Source: Ensifer adhaerens
Lineage (GTDB): Bacteria > Pseudomonadota > Alphaproteobacteria > Rhizobiales > Rhizobiaceae
Direction of reading: 5' to 3'
Length of the DNA: 64,000 bases
Assembly (NCBI RefSeq): GCF_020035535.1
Contig: NZ_CP083349.1
Span: 3,417,501-3,481,500 of the forward strand
The notes beneath the pieces are model-generated. The model had not been told where the DNA came from and searched no databases. It worked only from the letters and a program-made list of their open reading frames with translations. Shown one piece after another: positions 1-8,691 of this stretch (its first letter is position 1; each line of letters begins with the position of its first letter). A program made the position numbers and the translations under genes.

Positions 1-543
1 ATCGGCCTTGCCAATGCCGGCCTCGACACCTCCAACGCCATCAAGCAGGCGGCCGAATTTGGCATCGTCCAGGGCGGCCAGCGCCTCGCAGCCCTGCTCT
101 TCACGCTCGCCGAGGTTCATGGCCTTGGCCTCGAAGCGGCTCAGGGGCTGACACTCACCGAGGGCTTCTATTGGAACCGCAACGAAGAGAGCGCCAAATT
201 CGGCAAGCGCTTTATGGAGCGCACCGGCAAGATGCCGAACATGGTCCACGCCGGCACCTATTCGGCCGTGCTTTCCTATCTGAAGGCGATCGAGAAGGCT
301 GGAACCGATGATGCCGACGCCGTCGCCAAGGAGCTGCATGCGCTTCCGGTCAACGACGTTTTTGCCGAGAACGGCACGGTTGCCGCCAACGGCCGCATGA
401 TCCACGACATGTACCTGCTGGAAGTGAAGAAGCCGGACGAAAGCAAGGAACCCTGGGATTACTTCAAGGTGCTCGCCACAATTCCCGGTGCTGAAGCCTT
501 CATCGATCCGGCCAAGAGCGGCTGCGACCTCGTGAAGTCCTGA
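1..543 (+). CDS. ABC transporter substrate-binding protein, branched-chain amino acid (LivK/HAAT) type, 5' truncated by window edge
   Basis: Periplasmic solute receptor of a Liv/HAAT-type ABC importer. Only the C-terminal 180 residues are present; the frame is open from base 1 and stops at 541-543, so start and signal peptide lie outside the window. The visible part has the receptor pattern of this family: a lobe with EGFYWNRNEESAKFGKRF, a helix with YSAVLSYLKAIEKAG, and a closing region with NGRMIHDMYLLEVKKP. It is followed after 4 bases by the ATPase gene and then by a second ATPase and two permeases, which fixes it as the receptor of this system. The real substrate is unknown: receptors of this family also take amides, aromatic acids and short polyols, and the oxidoreductase gene downstream suggests a non-amino-acid substrate (inference). 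Confidence 0.85.
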   Translation: MGLANAGLDTSNAIKQAAEFGIVQGGQRLAALLFTLAEVHGLGLEAAQGLTLTEGFYWNRNEESAKFGKRFMERTGKMPNMVHAGTYSAVLSYLKAIEKAGTDDADAVAKELHALPVNDVFAENGTVAANGRMIHDMYLLEVKKPDESKEPWDYFKVLATIPGAEAFIDPAKSGCDLVKS

Positions 544-547
544 CGCG

Positions 548-1330
548 ATGAGCGCGCCGGTCACCGAACCGAATGGCGCGCCGCGGGTGGTTCTGTCCGC
601 CCGCGGCCTGCGCCGTGACTTTGGCGGCTTCACCGCCGTCAACAACGTCAATCTCGACGTCCATCATGCGCGCGTGCATGCGTTGATCGGACCGAACGGC
701 GCCGGCAAGACCACGGTCTTCAACCTGTTGACCAAGTTCCTGCAGCCGACCGACGGCACGATCACGCTGCTCGGCGAGGACATCACCCGCACGGCGCCGG
801 ACAAGGTGGCGCGCATGGGCCTGGTGCGCTCGTTCCAGATCTCGGCGGTGTTTCCGCATATGAGCGTGCTCGACAATGTGCGCGTGGCGCTGCAGCGGCC
901 GAACGGGCTCGCGACACAGTTCTGGAAGCCGATGTCGGCGCTCGACAGGCTGACGGCCGAGGCCGATCAGCTGATCCGTTCGGTCGGTCTCGACAGGGAG
1001 CGCAATGCCGTTGCCGCCGATCTTTCCTATGGACGCAAGCGCGTGCTGGAAATCGCGACCACCCTGGCGCTCGATCCCAAGGTGTTGCTGCTCGATGAGC
1101 CGATGGCCGGCATGGGCCTCGAGGATGTCGGCATGGTCGCCGAGATCATCCGCGAAGTGGCGCGCGAACGCGCCGTGCTGATGGTCGAGCACAATCTCTC
1201 CGTCGTCTCGACCCTCTGTCATCAGGTCACCGTGCTCCAGCGCGGCGAGATCCTGGCCGAGGGCGACTATGCGAAGGTGTCGGCGGATCCGCGCGTGCGC
1301 ACCGCCTATATGGGCACCGAGGAGGCCTGA
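548..1330 (+). CDS. ABC transporter ATP-binding protein, LivG type
   Basis: Cytoplasmic ATPase that powers the importer, one of two partners. 260 residues, the normal length for LivG. Walker A GPNGAGKTT is at about 48-56, the signature is LSYGRKRVLEIA near 159, and Walker B VLLLDEPMAGM follows at about 180-190. The signature differs from the usual LSGGQ and has basic residues after the glycine, as LivG-type proteins often do. The C-terminal stretch ending AYMGTEEA is typical of LivG. The ATG lies 4 bases after the receptor stop, so the genes are probably co-transcribed; no strong ribosome site is visible, which is compatible with translational coupling. Confidence 0.9.
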   Translation: MSAPVTEPNGAPRVVLSARGLRRDFGGFTAVNNVNLDVHHARVHALIGPNGAGKTTVFNLLTKFLQPTDGTITLLGEDITRTAPDKVARMGLVRSFQISAVFPHMSVLDNVRVALQRPNGLATQFWKPMSALDRLTAEADQLIRSVGLDRERNAVAADLSYGRKRVLEIATTLALDPKVLLLDEPMAGMGLEDVGMVAEIIREVARERAVLMVEHNLSVVSTLCHQVTVLQRGEILAEGDYAKVSADPRVRTAYMGTEEA

Positions 1331-1331
1331 C

Positions 1332-2033
1332 ATGAAACCGCTTCTCAAAGTCTCCGGCCTCAACGCCTGGTATGGCGAAAGCCACATCCTGCACGGCGTC
1401 GACCTGACGGTCGGCGAAGGCGAGATGGTCACGCTGCTTGGTCGCAACGGCGTCGGCAAGACGACGACGCTGCGCTCTATCATGGGCATCGTGCGCAAGC
1501 GCAAGGGCGAAATCCGCTTTGCCGGCGCGGACCTGATGAAAGTGCCGCTGCACCGGGTCGCCCATCACGGCCTCGGCTTCATCCCGGAAGAGCGCGGCAT
1601 CTTCTCGACGCTTTCGGTCCACGAAAACCTGCTGCTACCGCCGGCGGTCGCTAGCGGCGGCATGACGGTCGACGAGATCTTCGAGCTTTTCCCGAACCTT
1701 TACGAACGCCGCAGCAGCCCCGGAACGAAGCTTTCCGGCGGCGAACAGCAGATGCTGGCGATCGCCCGGATCCTGCGTACCGGCGTGCGCATGATGCTGC
1801 TCGACGAACCGACGGAAGGTCTCGCGCCGGTCATCGTCCAGCGCATTGGCGACGTGCTGAAAACCCTGAAGCAACGCGGCATGACCGTGCTTCTGGTCGA
1901 GCAGAATTTTCGCTTCGCCAGCAAGGTTGCCGACCGCTTCTATCTGATGGACCATGGCCAGATGGTCGGCGAGTTCCCGGTTTCGGAACTGTCCGCCCGC
2001 ATGGACACGCTGCATGATGTGCTGGGGGTCTGA
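1332..2033 (+). CDS. ABC transporter ATP-binding protein, LivF type
   Basis: Second ATPase of the importer, 233 residues. I chose ATG 1332 over upstream in-frame starts because it has GGAGG at 1321-1325 and yields the standard LivF N-terminus (LLKVSGLNAWYG). Walker A GRNGVGKTT is at about 37-45, the signature LSGGEQQMLAIAR near 134 and Walker B MMLLDEPTEGLAP near 153-165. The next gene starts 3 bases after the stop. The order receptor-LivG-LivF-LivH-LivM, with ATPases before permeases, differs from the enteric livKHMGF order, but the set of parts is complete. Confidence 0.9.
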   Translation: MKPLLKVSGLNAWYGESHILHGVDLTVGEGEMVTLLGRNGVGKTTTLRSIMGIVRKRKGEIRFAGADLMKVPLHRVAHHGLGFIPEERGIFSTLSVHENLLLPPAVASGGMTVDEIFELFPNLYERRSSPGTKLSGGEQQMLAIARILRTGVRMMLLDEPTEGLAPVIVQRIGDVLKTLKQRGMTVLLVEQNFRFASKVADRFYLMDHGQMVGEFPVSELSARMDTLHDVLGV

Positions 2034-2036
2034 ACC

Positions 2037-2924
2037 ATGAGCACGATCTTCGGAATTCCCCTTCAGGCCTTTCTCGGGCAGCTGCTGATCGGGCTGATCA
2101 ACGGCTCGTTCTACGCGCTTCTGAGCCTCGGTCTCGCGATCATCTTCGGCCTGCTGCGGGTCATCAACTTCGCCCATGGCGCGCAATATATGCTCGGCGC
2201 CTTCTTCGCCTGGATGCTGTTGTCGCATTTCGGCATCGGCTATTGGCCGGCGCTGATCATAGCACCCGTCGCCGTCGGTCTCGTTGGCGCCGTCATCGAG
2301 CGCACGATGCTGCGACGCCTCTATACGCTCGACCCGCTCTATGGCCTGCTCTTCACCTTCGGCCTGGCGCTGACGATCGAAGGCACCTTCCGCTATCTCT
2401 ATGGTGCGTCCGGCCAGCCCTATGCGACGCCGGCAGCGCTCACCGGCGGCACCAATCTCGGCTTCATGTTCTTGCCCGTCTATCGCGGCTGGGTGATCGT
2501 CTTCTCGCTGATCGTCTGCATCGGCACCTGGCTGGTAATCGAGAAGACCAAGCTCGGCTCCTATCTGCGCGCTGCCACCGAAAACCCGGTTCTGGTGCAA
2601 TCCTTCGGCATCAACGTGCCCTTCCTCCTGACGCTGACCTATGCACTGGGTGCCGCCCTTGCAGCCCTTGCCGGCGTGCTTGCCGCACCGATCTACCAAG
2701 TCTCGCCGCTGATGGGTTCGAACATCATCATCGTCGTCTTCGCCGTGGTCGTCGTCGGCGGCATGGGCTCGATCATGGGCGCGATCGTCACCGGCTATCT
2801 GCTCGGCGTCGCCGAGGGATTGACCAAGGTCTTCTATCCGGAGGCCTCCAACATCGTGATCTTCGTGATCATGGCCATCGTTCTCATGATACGGCCGGCA
2901 GGCCTCTTCGGCCGGGATGCTTGA
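2037..2924 (+). CDS. Branched-chain amino acid-type ABC permease, LivH family
   Basis: Inner-membrane permease, 295 residues with about eight hydrophobic segments. Family features visible: an N-terminal LINGSFYALLSLGLAIIFG segment, the RVINFAHGAQYMLGAF motif diagnostic for LivH, and a C-terminal GGMGSIMGAIVTGYLLGV stretch that includes the conserved cytoplasmic loop contacting the ATPase. The stop overlaps the start region of the next permease (TGATATG at 2922-2928), so the two subunits are probably coupled in translation. Confidence 0.9.
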   Translation: MSTIFGIPLQAFLGQLLIGLINGSFYALLSLGLAIIFGLLRVINFAHGAQYMLGAFFAWMLLSHFGIGYWPALIIAPVAVGLVGAVIERTMLRRLYTLDPLYGLLFTFGLALTIEGTFRYLYGASGQPYATPAALTGGTNLGFMFLPVYRGWVIVFSLIVCIGTWLVIEKTKLGSYLRAATENPVLVQSFGINVPFLLTLTYALGAALAALAGVLAAPIYQVSPLMGSNIIIVVFAVVVVGGMGSIMGAIVTGYLLGVAEGLTKVFYPEASNIVIFVIMAIVLMIRPAGLFGRDA

Positions 2925-2925
2925 T

Positions 2926-3912
2926 ATGACGCTGACACTCGACATCGAAAAACCGAAGGAAAAGGGTCCGGCCGTCGCGCAGACGGTGTTCCTTGGAATT
3001 GGACTGGTGCTCCTGATCCTGGCGCCCCTGTTCTTCTACCCCATTTTCCTGATGAAGCTCCTCTGCTTCGCGCTCTTTGCCTGCGCCTTCAACCTGCTGC
3101 TCGGCTATACCGGTCTGCTCTCTTTCGGCCACGCCGCCTTCTTCGGCGGGGCTGCCTATTTCACCGCGCATGCGGTCAAGGAATGGGGCCTGCCGCCGGA
3201 ACTCGGCATCTTGGTCGGTGTCGTCGGCGCGGCGGTGCTCGGCCTGGTCGTCGGCTATCTCGCGATCCGCCGGCAGGGCATCTACTTCGCCATGATCACG
3301 CTGGCGCTGGCGCAGATGTTCTATTTCTTCTGCCTGCAGGCCGAGTTCACCAAGGGCGAGGACGGCATCCAGTCCGTGCCGCGCGGCCATCTCTTCGGCT
3401 TCATCGATCTCAGCCAGTCGACGAACATGTATTATTTCGTGCTCGGCGTCTTCGTCATCGGCGTCGCCATCATCTGGCGCATCATCCATTCGCCCTTCGG
3501 CATGATCCTGAAATCGATCCGCGAGAACGAAACGCGCGCCGTATCGCTCGGCTACTCCGTGCGCAACTACAAGCTCGCCGCCTTTGTCATGTCGGCAGCG
3601 CTCACCGGCCTTGCCGGCGGGGTCAAGGCGCTGGTCTTCCAGTTCGCGACGCTGACGGATGTCGGCTGGCAGATGTCGGGCGAAGTGATCCTGATGACAC
3701 TGCTCGGCGGCATCGGCACTTTGATCGGCCCGCTCTTCGGCGCCGGGCTGGTGGTGACGCTGCAGAATTACCTCGCGACATCGGAATTCCCGGTGACGAT
3801 CATCACCGGCCTCGTCTTCATGGTCTGCGTGCTGGTCTTCCGCCGCGGCATCGTCGGCGAGTTCTATCATTCGCGGCTCGGCCGCAAGCTCGGTTTTGAA
3901 CACAGACAATAG
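2926..3912 (+). CDS. Branched-chain amino acid-type ABC permease, LivM family
   Basis: Second inner-membrane permease subunit, 328 residues from ATG 2926. An ATG at 2917 overlapping the livH stop is possible but gives only three extra residues. Diagnostic features are GYTGLLSFGHAAFFGGAAYF near the N-terminus, AIRRQGIYFAMITLALAQM in the middle, and MTLLGGIGTLIGPLFGAG in the coupling-loop region. The C-terminus ends in a short basic tail. It completes a five-part importer (1-3912). The oxidoreductase gene follows 93 bases later on the same strand. Confidence 0.9.
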   Translation: MTLTLDIEKPKEKGPAVAQTVFLGIGLVLLILAPLFFYPIFLMKLLCFALFACAFNLLLGYTGLLSFGHAAFFGGAAYFTAHAVKEWGLPPELGILVGVVGAAVLGLVVGYLAIRRQGIYFAMITLALAQMFYFFCLQAEFTKGEDGIQSVPRGHLFGFIDLSQSTNMYYFVLGVFVIGVAIIWRIIHSPFGMILKSIRENETRAVSLGYSVRNYKLAAFVMSAALTGLAGGVKALVFQFATLTDVGWQMSGEVILMTLLGGIGTLIGPLFGAGLVVTLQNYLATSEFPVTIITGLVFMVCVLVFRRGIVGEFYHSRLGRKLGFEHRQ

Positions 3913-4005
3913 CGGCCCCTCCCCGCCCGCAGCCCGCGGGCGGAACGGAGCCAAAGCCCGGTCCGGATTTAGCAGGGACCGAGCCCCGAACATTGAGAGA
4001 GAACC

Positions 4006-5601
4006 ATGGACACGTTCGACTATATCGTCGTCGGAGCGGGGAGCGCCGGCTGCGTGCTTGCCAACCGGCTTTCCGAAAATCCGAGCCATCGCGTCTTGTT
4101 GCTGGAGGCAGGCGGCCGCGACAACTACCACTGGATCCACATCCCGGTCGGTTACCTCTATTGCATCAACAATCCGCGCACGGACTGGTGCTTCACGACC
4201 GCCGCGGAAGAGGGCCTCAACGGCCGCTCGCTCGGCTATCCTCGCGGCAAGGTGCTCGGCGGCTGCTCATCGATCAACGGCATGATCTACATGCGCGGCC
4301 AGGCGAGTGACTACGACCACTGGCGTCAACTCGGCTGCACCGGCTGGGGCTGGGACGACGTTCTGCCGCTCTTCAAGAAATCGGAGGACCACTATCGCGG
4401 CGCCAACGAGATGCACGGAGCCGGCGGCGAATGGCGGGTGGAGAAGGCCCGCGTGCGCTGGGCCGTTCTCGATGCCTTCCAGAAGGCTGCCACCGAGGCC
4501 GGCATTCCCGAGACACCAGATTTCAACCGCGGCAGCAACGAGGGCTCCGGCTATTTCGACGTCAACCAGCGCTCCGGCATCCGCTGGAATACGGCCAAGG
4601 CGTTCCTGCGCCCGGCGCAGAAGCGCGGCAACCTCACTGTTCTCACCAAGGCGCATGTGCGCAAGCTGATCATCGAGGGCGATCGCGTCGCCGGCGTCGA
4701 GTTTCAGCATGACGGCACGGTCAAGCGCGCCCGCGCCAGCCGCGAAACGGTGCTCTCCGCCGGCGCGATCGGTTCGCCCCATATCCTCGAACTCTCGGGC
4801 ATCGGTCGCGGCGACGTGCTTCAGGCAAACGGCATCGAGCTTCGCCACGAACGCGCCGGCGTCGGCGAAAACCTGCAGGACCACCTTCAGCTCCGCATGG
4901 CTTACAAGGTCACGGGCGTACCCACGCTCAACGAAAAGGCCAACTCGCTTTTCGGCAAGGCATCGATCGGGCTGGAATATCTGTTGAAGCGCTCCGGGCC
5001 GATGGCGATGGCGCCGAGCCAGCTCGGCATCTTCACCAAGTCAGGCCCGGAGAAGGAAACCCCTGATCTCCAATATCACGTCCAGCCGGTCTCGCTCGAC
5101 AAGTTCGGCGAGCCGGTCCATTCCTTCCCGGCGATCACCGCCAGCGTCTGCAATCTCCGTCCGGAAAGTCGTGGCTCGGTGCATCTGAAGGGTCCGGACT
5201 TCGCTGCCGCACCGGACATTCGGCCGCGTTACCTGACAGCGGAAGCCGATCGCAATGTCGCCGTCAGCGCCATCCGACTGACGCGGCGGATCGTCAAACA
5301 GCCCTCCTTCGCCCGCTTCAGCCCGGTCGAGTTCAAGCCGGGCCCATCCTATGAGACCGAGGACGATCTGAAGCGCGCCGCCGGGGATATCGGCACGACG
5401 ATCTTCCACCCGGTCGGGACCTGCCGCATGGGCACGGACCCGGAGAGCGTCGTCGATCCGGAACTGCGCCTGCGCGGGCTCAAAGGGCTGCGCATCGCCG
5501 ACGCCTCGATCATGCCGACAATCACCTCCGGCAACACCAACTCGCCGACGATCATGATCGCGGAGAAGGCGGCTGCCATGATTCTGGCGGCCAATCGCTA
5601 G
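4006..5601 (+). CDS. GMC family FAD-dependent oxidoreductase (choline/alcohol dehydrogenase-like)
   Basis: Flavoenzyme that oxidises an alcohol to an aldehyde, probably passing electrons to the respiratory chain; 531 residues, family-typical. The FAD-binding loop GAGSAGCVLANRLSE starts near residue 10, GMC signature 1 (GKVLGGCSSINGM) is near 82-94, and signature 2 (GAIGSPHILELSGIG) is mid-protein. The C-terminal catalytic His lies in HPVGTCRMG (about 468) and the partner Asn in SGNTNSPT (about 510-512). ATG 4006 is preceded by GAGAGAG. It resembles BetA, but without a neighbouring betB or betI I do not call it choline dehydrogenase. Its place after the ABC operon suggests it acts on the imported compound (inference). 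Confidence 0.85.
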   Translation: MDTFDYIVVGAGSAGCVLANRLSENPSHRVLLLEAGGRDNYHWIHIPVGYLYCINNPRTDWCFTTAAEEGLNGRSLGYPRGKVLGGCSSINGMIYMRGQASDYDHWRQLGCTGWGWDDVLPLFKKSEDHYRGANEMHGAGGEWRVEKARVRWAVLDAFQKAATEAGIPETPDFNRGSNEGSGYFDVNQRSGIRWNTAKAFLRPAQKRGNLTVLTKAHVRKLIIEGDRVAGVEFQHDGTVKRARASRETVLSAGAIGSPHILELSGIGRGDVLQANGIELRHERAGVGENLQDHLQLRMAYKVTGVPTLNEKANSLFGKASIGLEYLLKRSGPMAMAPSQLGIFTKSGPEKETPDLQYHVQPVSLDKFGEPVHSFPAITASVCNLRPESRGSVHLKGPDFAAAPDIRPRYLTAEADRNVAVSAIRLTRRIVKQPSFARFSPVEFKPGPSYETEDDLKRAAGDIGTTIFHPVGTCRMGTDPESVVDPELRLRGLKGLRIADASIMPTITSGNTNSPTIMIAEKAAAMILAANR

Positions 5602-5808
5602 CGAAAGTGCGGGGAGGCTTTACGTCTGAGAACACGAGATCCGGTGCGATCGAAGGTGCTGATTCCACGCGGTATTCGGCCCGAAGATCGGCAGCGGATA
5701 ACGGTAAACTGGCCGAAATGCGACGCGAAACGCTTAAATCTCAGTGCTTGAGCCCCTATATCATACCGTGACGGCTCATTTTGAGCCCAAGCAAGATAAG
5801 GGGTTTTG

Positions 5809-6873
5809 ATGGCAATGCAGCGATTTGGGCGTTTTGGACGAGCTCTGGCAATGATGGCGATCGGCTTGACAGTCGCGCTGACAGTTGTGGACGTCGCCGA
5901 AGCGCGGCGTTCGGGTGGCGGCTTCGGCAGCCGCGGCACCCGCACCTTCTCGCAGCCGCCCGTAACCCGTACCGCGCCGACCAACGCGGCACCGATCGAC
6001 CGTTCGATGACGCCGCGCCAGGATGCCGGTCCTGCTGCTACCAATCCGGCAGCCGGCCAGACACGCCCGACCAACGCCACCCAGCCGAACGCCCGTCCCG
6101 GCTTCTTCAGCGGCTTTGGCGGTTCGCTGCTCGGCGGCCTCATGGTCGGCGGTCTGATCGGCATGCTGATGGGTGGCGGCTTCGGCGGCGCTGCCGGCTT
6201 CCTCGGCCTGATCGTGCAGATGCTGCTGATCGGTGGCCTGATCATGCTCGCTATGCGCTTCTTCGGGCGCAACCGTCAGCAGACGGCCTATGCCGGCCCG
6301 TCCGAGCGGTCGTCGGCCCAGTCGGCGTCGTGCGGTATGCCCTCGTTCAAGATCCCGAGCATCGGCGGTGGCCAGTCGAATGGCCAGGCCGGCGGCCAGG
6401 CGAATGCACGCCCGACGGCAACACCGGCACCAGTACCAGCTACCGATGGTCCGGCCGATGAAATCGGCATCCAGGGATCCGACCTTGAGCAGTTCGAAAA
6501 GATGCTGAAGGACGTGCAGGCCGCTTACGCCGAGGAAGATTATGGCACGCTGCGTCGCCTGACGACGCCGGAAGCCATGTCCTACCTCGCCGAAGAGCTG
6601 AGTGACAACGCAACGAGCGGCGTCAAGAACGATGTGCGCGACGTGCATCTCGTCCAGGGCGATGTGGCGGAAGCCTGGTCCGAAAACGGCACCGACTACG
6701 CGACCGTTGCGATGCGCTATGAAAGCATCGACGTGATGCGTGACCGCACCACGGGCAAGGTGATCAGCGGCGATCCGGACAAGCTGACCGAAGCGGTCGA
6801 GCTCTGGACCTTCGTTCGCAAGCCCGGTGCTGAATGGCAGGTTTCGGCAATCCAGGGCGTCAGCCACGACTGA
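5809..6873 (+). CDS. Tim44-like domain membrane protein
   Basis: 354-residue envelope protein. ATG 5809 follows AAGATAAGGGG. The N-terminus has a signal/anchor segment (residues about 10-28), then a low-complexity Arg/Gly/Pro/Thr-rich stretch, a Gly-rich hydrophobic segment (LLGGLMVGGLIGMLMGGGFGG) followed by a second membrane segment (LIVQMLLIGGLIMLAMRFF), a Gln/Gly-rich linker, and a Tim44-like domain from about 225 to the end (FEKMLKDVQAAYAEEDYGTL ... ELWTFVRKPGAEWQVSAIQ). Bacterial Tim44-like proteins of this layout are common in alpha-proteobacteria; their job is not settled, and protein interaction at the inner membrane is the usual guess. It sits alone and is closed by a good terminator. 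Confidence 0.8.
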   Translation: MAMQRFGRFGRALAMMAIGLTVALTVVDVAEARRSGGGFGSRGTRTFSQPPVTRTAPTNAAPIDRSMTPRQDAGPAATNPAAGQTRPTNATQPNARPGFFSGFGGSLLGGLMVGGLIGMLMGGGFGGAAGFLGLIVQMLLIGGLIMLAMRFFGRNRQQTAYAGPSERSSAQSASCGMPSFKIPSIGGGQSNGQAGGQANARPTATPAPVPATDGPADEIGIQGSDLEQFEKMLKDVQAAYAEEDYGTLRRLTTPEAMSYLAEELSDNATSGVKNDVRDVHLVQGDVAEAWSENGTDYATVAMRYESIDVMRDRTTGKVISGDPDKLTEAVELWTFVRKPGAEWQVSAIQGVSHD

Positions 6874-6893
6874 CGCGAAACAAAGCCTATAAG

Positions 6894-6932
6894 AAAGGCC
6901 CGGTCGGCGTCGCCGCACCGGGCCTTTTCATT
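6894..6932 (+). terminator. Rho-independent terminator after the Tim44-domain gene
   Basis: Inverted repeat AAAGGCCCGGT (6894-6904) with ACCGGGCCTTTTC (6917-6929), a 12-base loop, and a T-rich tail. It lies 20 bases after the stop of the Tim44-like gene and before the convergent LysR gene. Confidence 0.8.
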
Positions 6933-6947
6933 TTCGGGATCACACGA

Positions 6948-7877
6948 TCACATGGACGCGGGCACAGCATCCGGCGGCGAGAGGATTTCGTTGATCAGCT
7001 CCCGGAGCCAGCGGTGAGCCGGGTCGCCATCACGCCGCCGATGCCAGATCTGCCGGAAGAAAAAAGGCGGGATGGCGAAGGGCGGGGCGAAAATGGCCAA
7101 CGGCCCAGTCTCCCCCTCGCGCGGCAGGATACGCCGCGCAACGGTGAGTACCAGATCGGTTCCAAGCACGAGACCGGGCGCCGCACTCCAATGGGGCAGC
7201 GCCAGCGCAATGCGGCGCTTATGTCCGGCAGCCGAAAGCGCCAGGTCGATCTCGTTGCCGGTATCACCACGCAGCGAGACGAGAATATGCGGCCGCTCCA
7301 GATATGCAGCAAGATCCATCGCCTTTTCGTCACCAAGGCTCGCGCCATCGGCCAGACAGGCGAAGTATTCCTCAAACAGCAGCGACGTCCTCAAATCCTC
7401 GGCCAGCGTTGGAAACACGCCGAGCGCCAGATCGATCTCGCCGTCTATCGTCTGCGACATCATCACTTCGCGGCTCGCCTGGCTGACGATGAGATCGACG
7501 TTCGGTGCCTGCCGGCGCAGCACCGCCATCAATTGCGGTAGCAGAACGAGGGCGGCGTAGTCGGACATCGCCAACCGAAAGACGTGACGCTCACGCCCCG
7601 GATCGAACGGCTGGGATCCCACGAGTTGGCGCATATGCGCGAGGGCCTCGGCAAGCCGCGGCGCGATCTCCAATGCGCGTACAGTCGGATCGAGCTGTCC
7701 GCCATGACGCACCAGCAGCGGATCGTCGAAGAGGGCGCGCAAACGCGCCAGCGCATGGCTGACCGCTGGTTGGCTTTTGTTCAGCCGGAGAGCTGCACGC
7801 GAGACGTGGCGTTCCGCCAACAGGGCGTCGAGTACGACGAGCAGGTTCAGGTCGATGCCAGCCAAATTATTCATCAT
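6948..7877 (-). CDS. LysR family transcriptional regulator
   Basis: 309-residue DNA-binding regulator. The winged helix-turn-helix is at about 5-65 (IDLNLLVVLDALLAERHVSRAA ... SQPAVSHALARLRALFDDPL), followed by the two-lobed effector domain. The N-terminal sequence is of the NodD/PcpR-like LysR subgroup. It is transcribed away from a small YdcZ-type transporter gene with about 80 bases between the two starts, a classic LysR arrangement, so the transporter is the likely target. A 7-bp inverted repeat lies in the shared region (7898-7912). Ligand unknown. Confidence 0.9.
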   Translation of the reverse strand: MMNNLAGIDLNLLVVLDALLAERHVSRAALRLNKSQPAVSHALARLRALFDDPLLVRHGGQLDPTVRALEIAPRLAEALAHMRQLVGSQPFDPGRERHVFRLAMSDYAALVLLPQLMAVLRRQAPNVDLIVSQASREVMMSQTIDGEIDLALGVFPTLAEDLRTSLLFEEYFACLADGASLGDEKAMDLAAYLERPHILVSLRGDTGNEIDLALSAAGHKRRIALALPHWSAAPGLVLGTDLVLTVARRILPREGETGPLAIFAPPFAIPPFFFRQIWHRRRDGDPAHRWLRELINEILSPPDAVPASM

Positions 7878-7897
7878 ATGAATATAGCACGTAAGAA

Positions 7898-7912
7898 AAT
7901 GGAATTTCCATT
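7898..7912. promoter_or_regulatory. Candidate LysR operator between divergent genes
   Basis: AATGGAA-T-TTCCATT is a perfect 7-bp inverted repeat around one base, lying 20 bases upstream of the LysR start and 46 bases upstream of the transporter start. A second, shorter repeat (ATTCAT-CAT-ATGAAT, about 7868-7882) overlaps the LysR start codon. Position and symmetry suit a LysR-type site; binding is inferred. Confidence 0.45.
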
Positions 7913-7958
7913 CTTCGTATCAATGAGAGAGAAAGGGTCAATGAAGAAGGAAAAAACA

Positions 7959-8447
7959 ATGCCCAATCTCTCCTCCCTCCTGTTGCTTGCCGTGGCGATC
8001 TTCGCCGGCGCCGTCGTTCCCCTCCAGGCCGGCGCCAATGCCAACCTTGGCCGCCTCCTCGGTCATCCGCTCTGGGCGACGGTAGTCTCGCTCGGTGTCA
8101 GCCTCGCGCTCATCCTGCCGATGCTGATTGCCTTCCGGGCGCCGTTGCCCAGCCTTGCTGTGGCATTCAAGGGTCCGTGGTGGATCTGGATCGGCGGCCT
8201 CGCCGGCGTGATCTACATCACCGCGGCTCTCCTCCTTGCGCCGAAGCTCGGCGCGGCAAGCTTCATTGTTGCCGTCATCGCCGGCCAAATGGCGATTTCC
8301 ATGCTGATCGATCACTACGGCCTGATGGGCTTCCCGGTGAAACCGGTCAATGCGGCACGGCTGACCGGTCTGCTCTTCATTGTCGGCGGCATGGTGATCA
8401 CGCAGATCGCCAATGTCACGCCGGCCTTGGCCAACGCAACGCGATAG
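7959..8447 (+). CDS. DMT superfamily transporter, YdcZ/DUF606 type
   Basis: Small inner-membrane protein, 162 residues with about five hydrophobic helices, matching the DUF606/YdcZ family. Family features: GAVVPLQAGANANLGRLLGHPLWA near the N-terminus, WWIWIGGLAGVIYITAALLLAPKLG mid-protein, and GQMAISMLIDHYGLMGFP. I chose ATG 7959 because AAGGA (about 7946-7950) is correctly spaced; ATG 7941 would add six charged residues. Proteins of this family are thought to export or import small metabolites, but substrates are mostly unknown. Divergent from the LysR gene and probably under its control. Confidence 0.85.
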   Translation: MPNLSSLLLLAVAIFAGAVVPLQAGANANLGRLLGHPLWATVVSLGVSLALILPMLIAFRAPLPSLAVAFKGPWWIWIGGLAGVIYITAALLLAPKLGAASFIVAVIAGQMAISMLIDHYGLMGFPVKPVNAARLTGLLFIVGGMVITQIANVTPALANATR

Positions 8448-8554
8448 CCGTAGCCCGGTGCATCGGCAGCCAAACTGGCTGCCGCTTGTCACACGAGAAA
8501 CGCGCATGGTATTGGCTAACCATGTCGAACGAACCCCATTTGATGGCCTGATCT

Positions 8555-8571
8555 GCCCCGCAAGGCGGGGC
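8555..8571. terminator. Possible weak terminator
   Basis: GCCCCGC-AAG-GCGGGGC hairpin, 108 bases after the YdcZ-type gene, with no proper T-run behind it. May act as a transcript end or only as a structured spacer. The rest of 8448-8691 shows no gene. Confidence 0.35.
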
Positions 8572-8691
8572 TTGCATCTGTGAGCCCAGAACCGTCCGCC
8601 TCTTGCGCGGGCTAATCCTGTTCGCGTCGATCTCATCAAACCTGCCCATTGCAGCCGAACCGAGATCGATTGCGTGTCATCGGGCTCTCCC

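Noticed and set aside
2884..4140. Long minus-strand frames over the ABC permease genes
   Set aside because: Opposite to genes with clear permease motifs; full of Arg/Asp/Gln runs.
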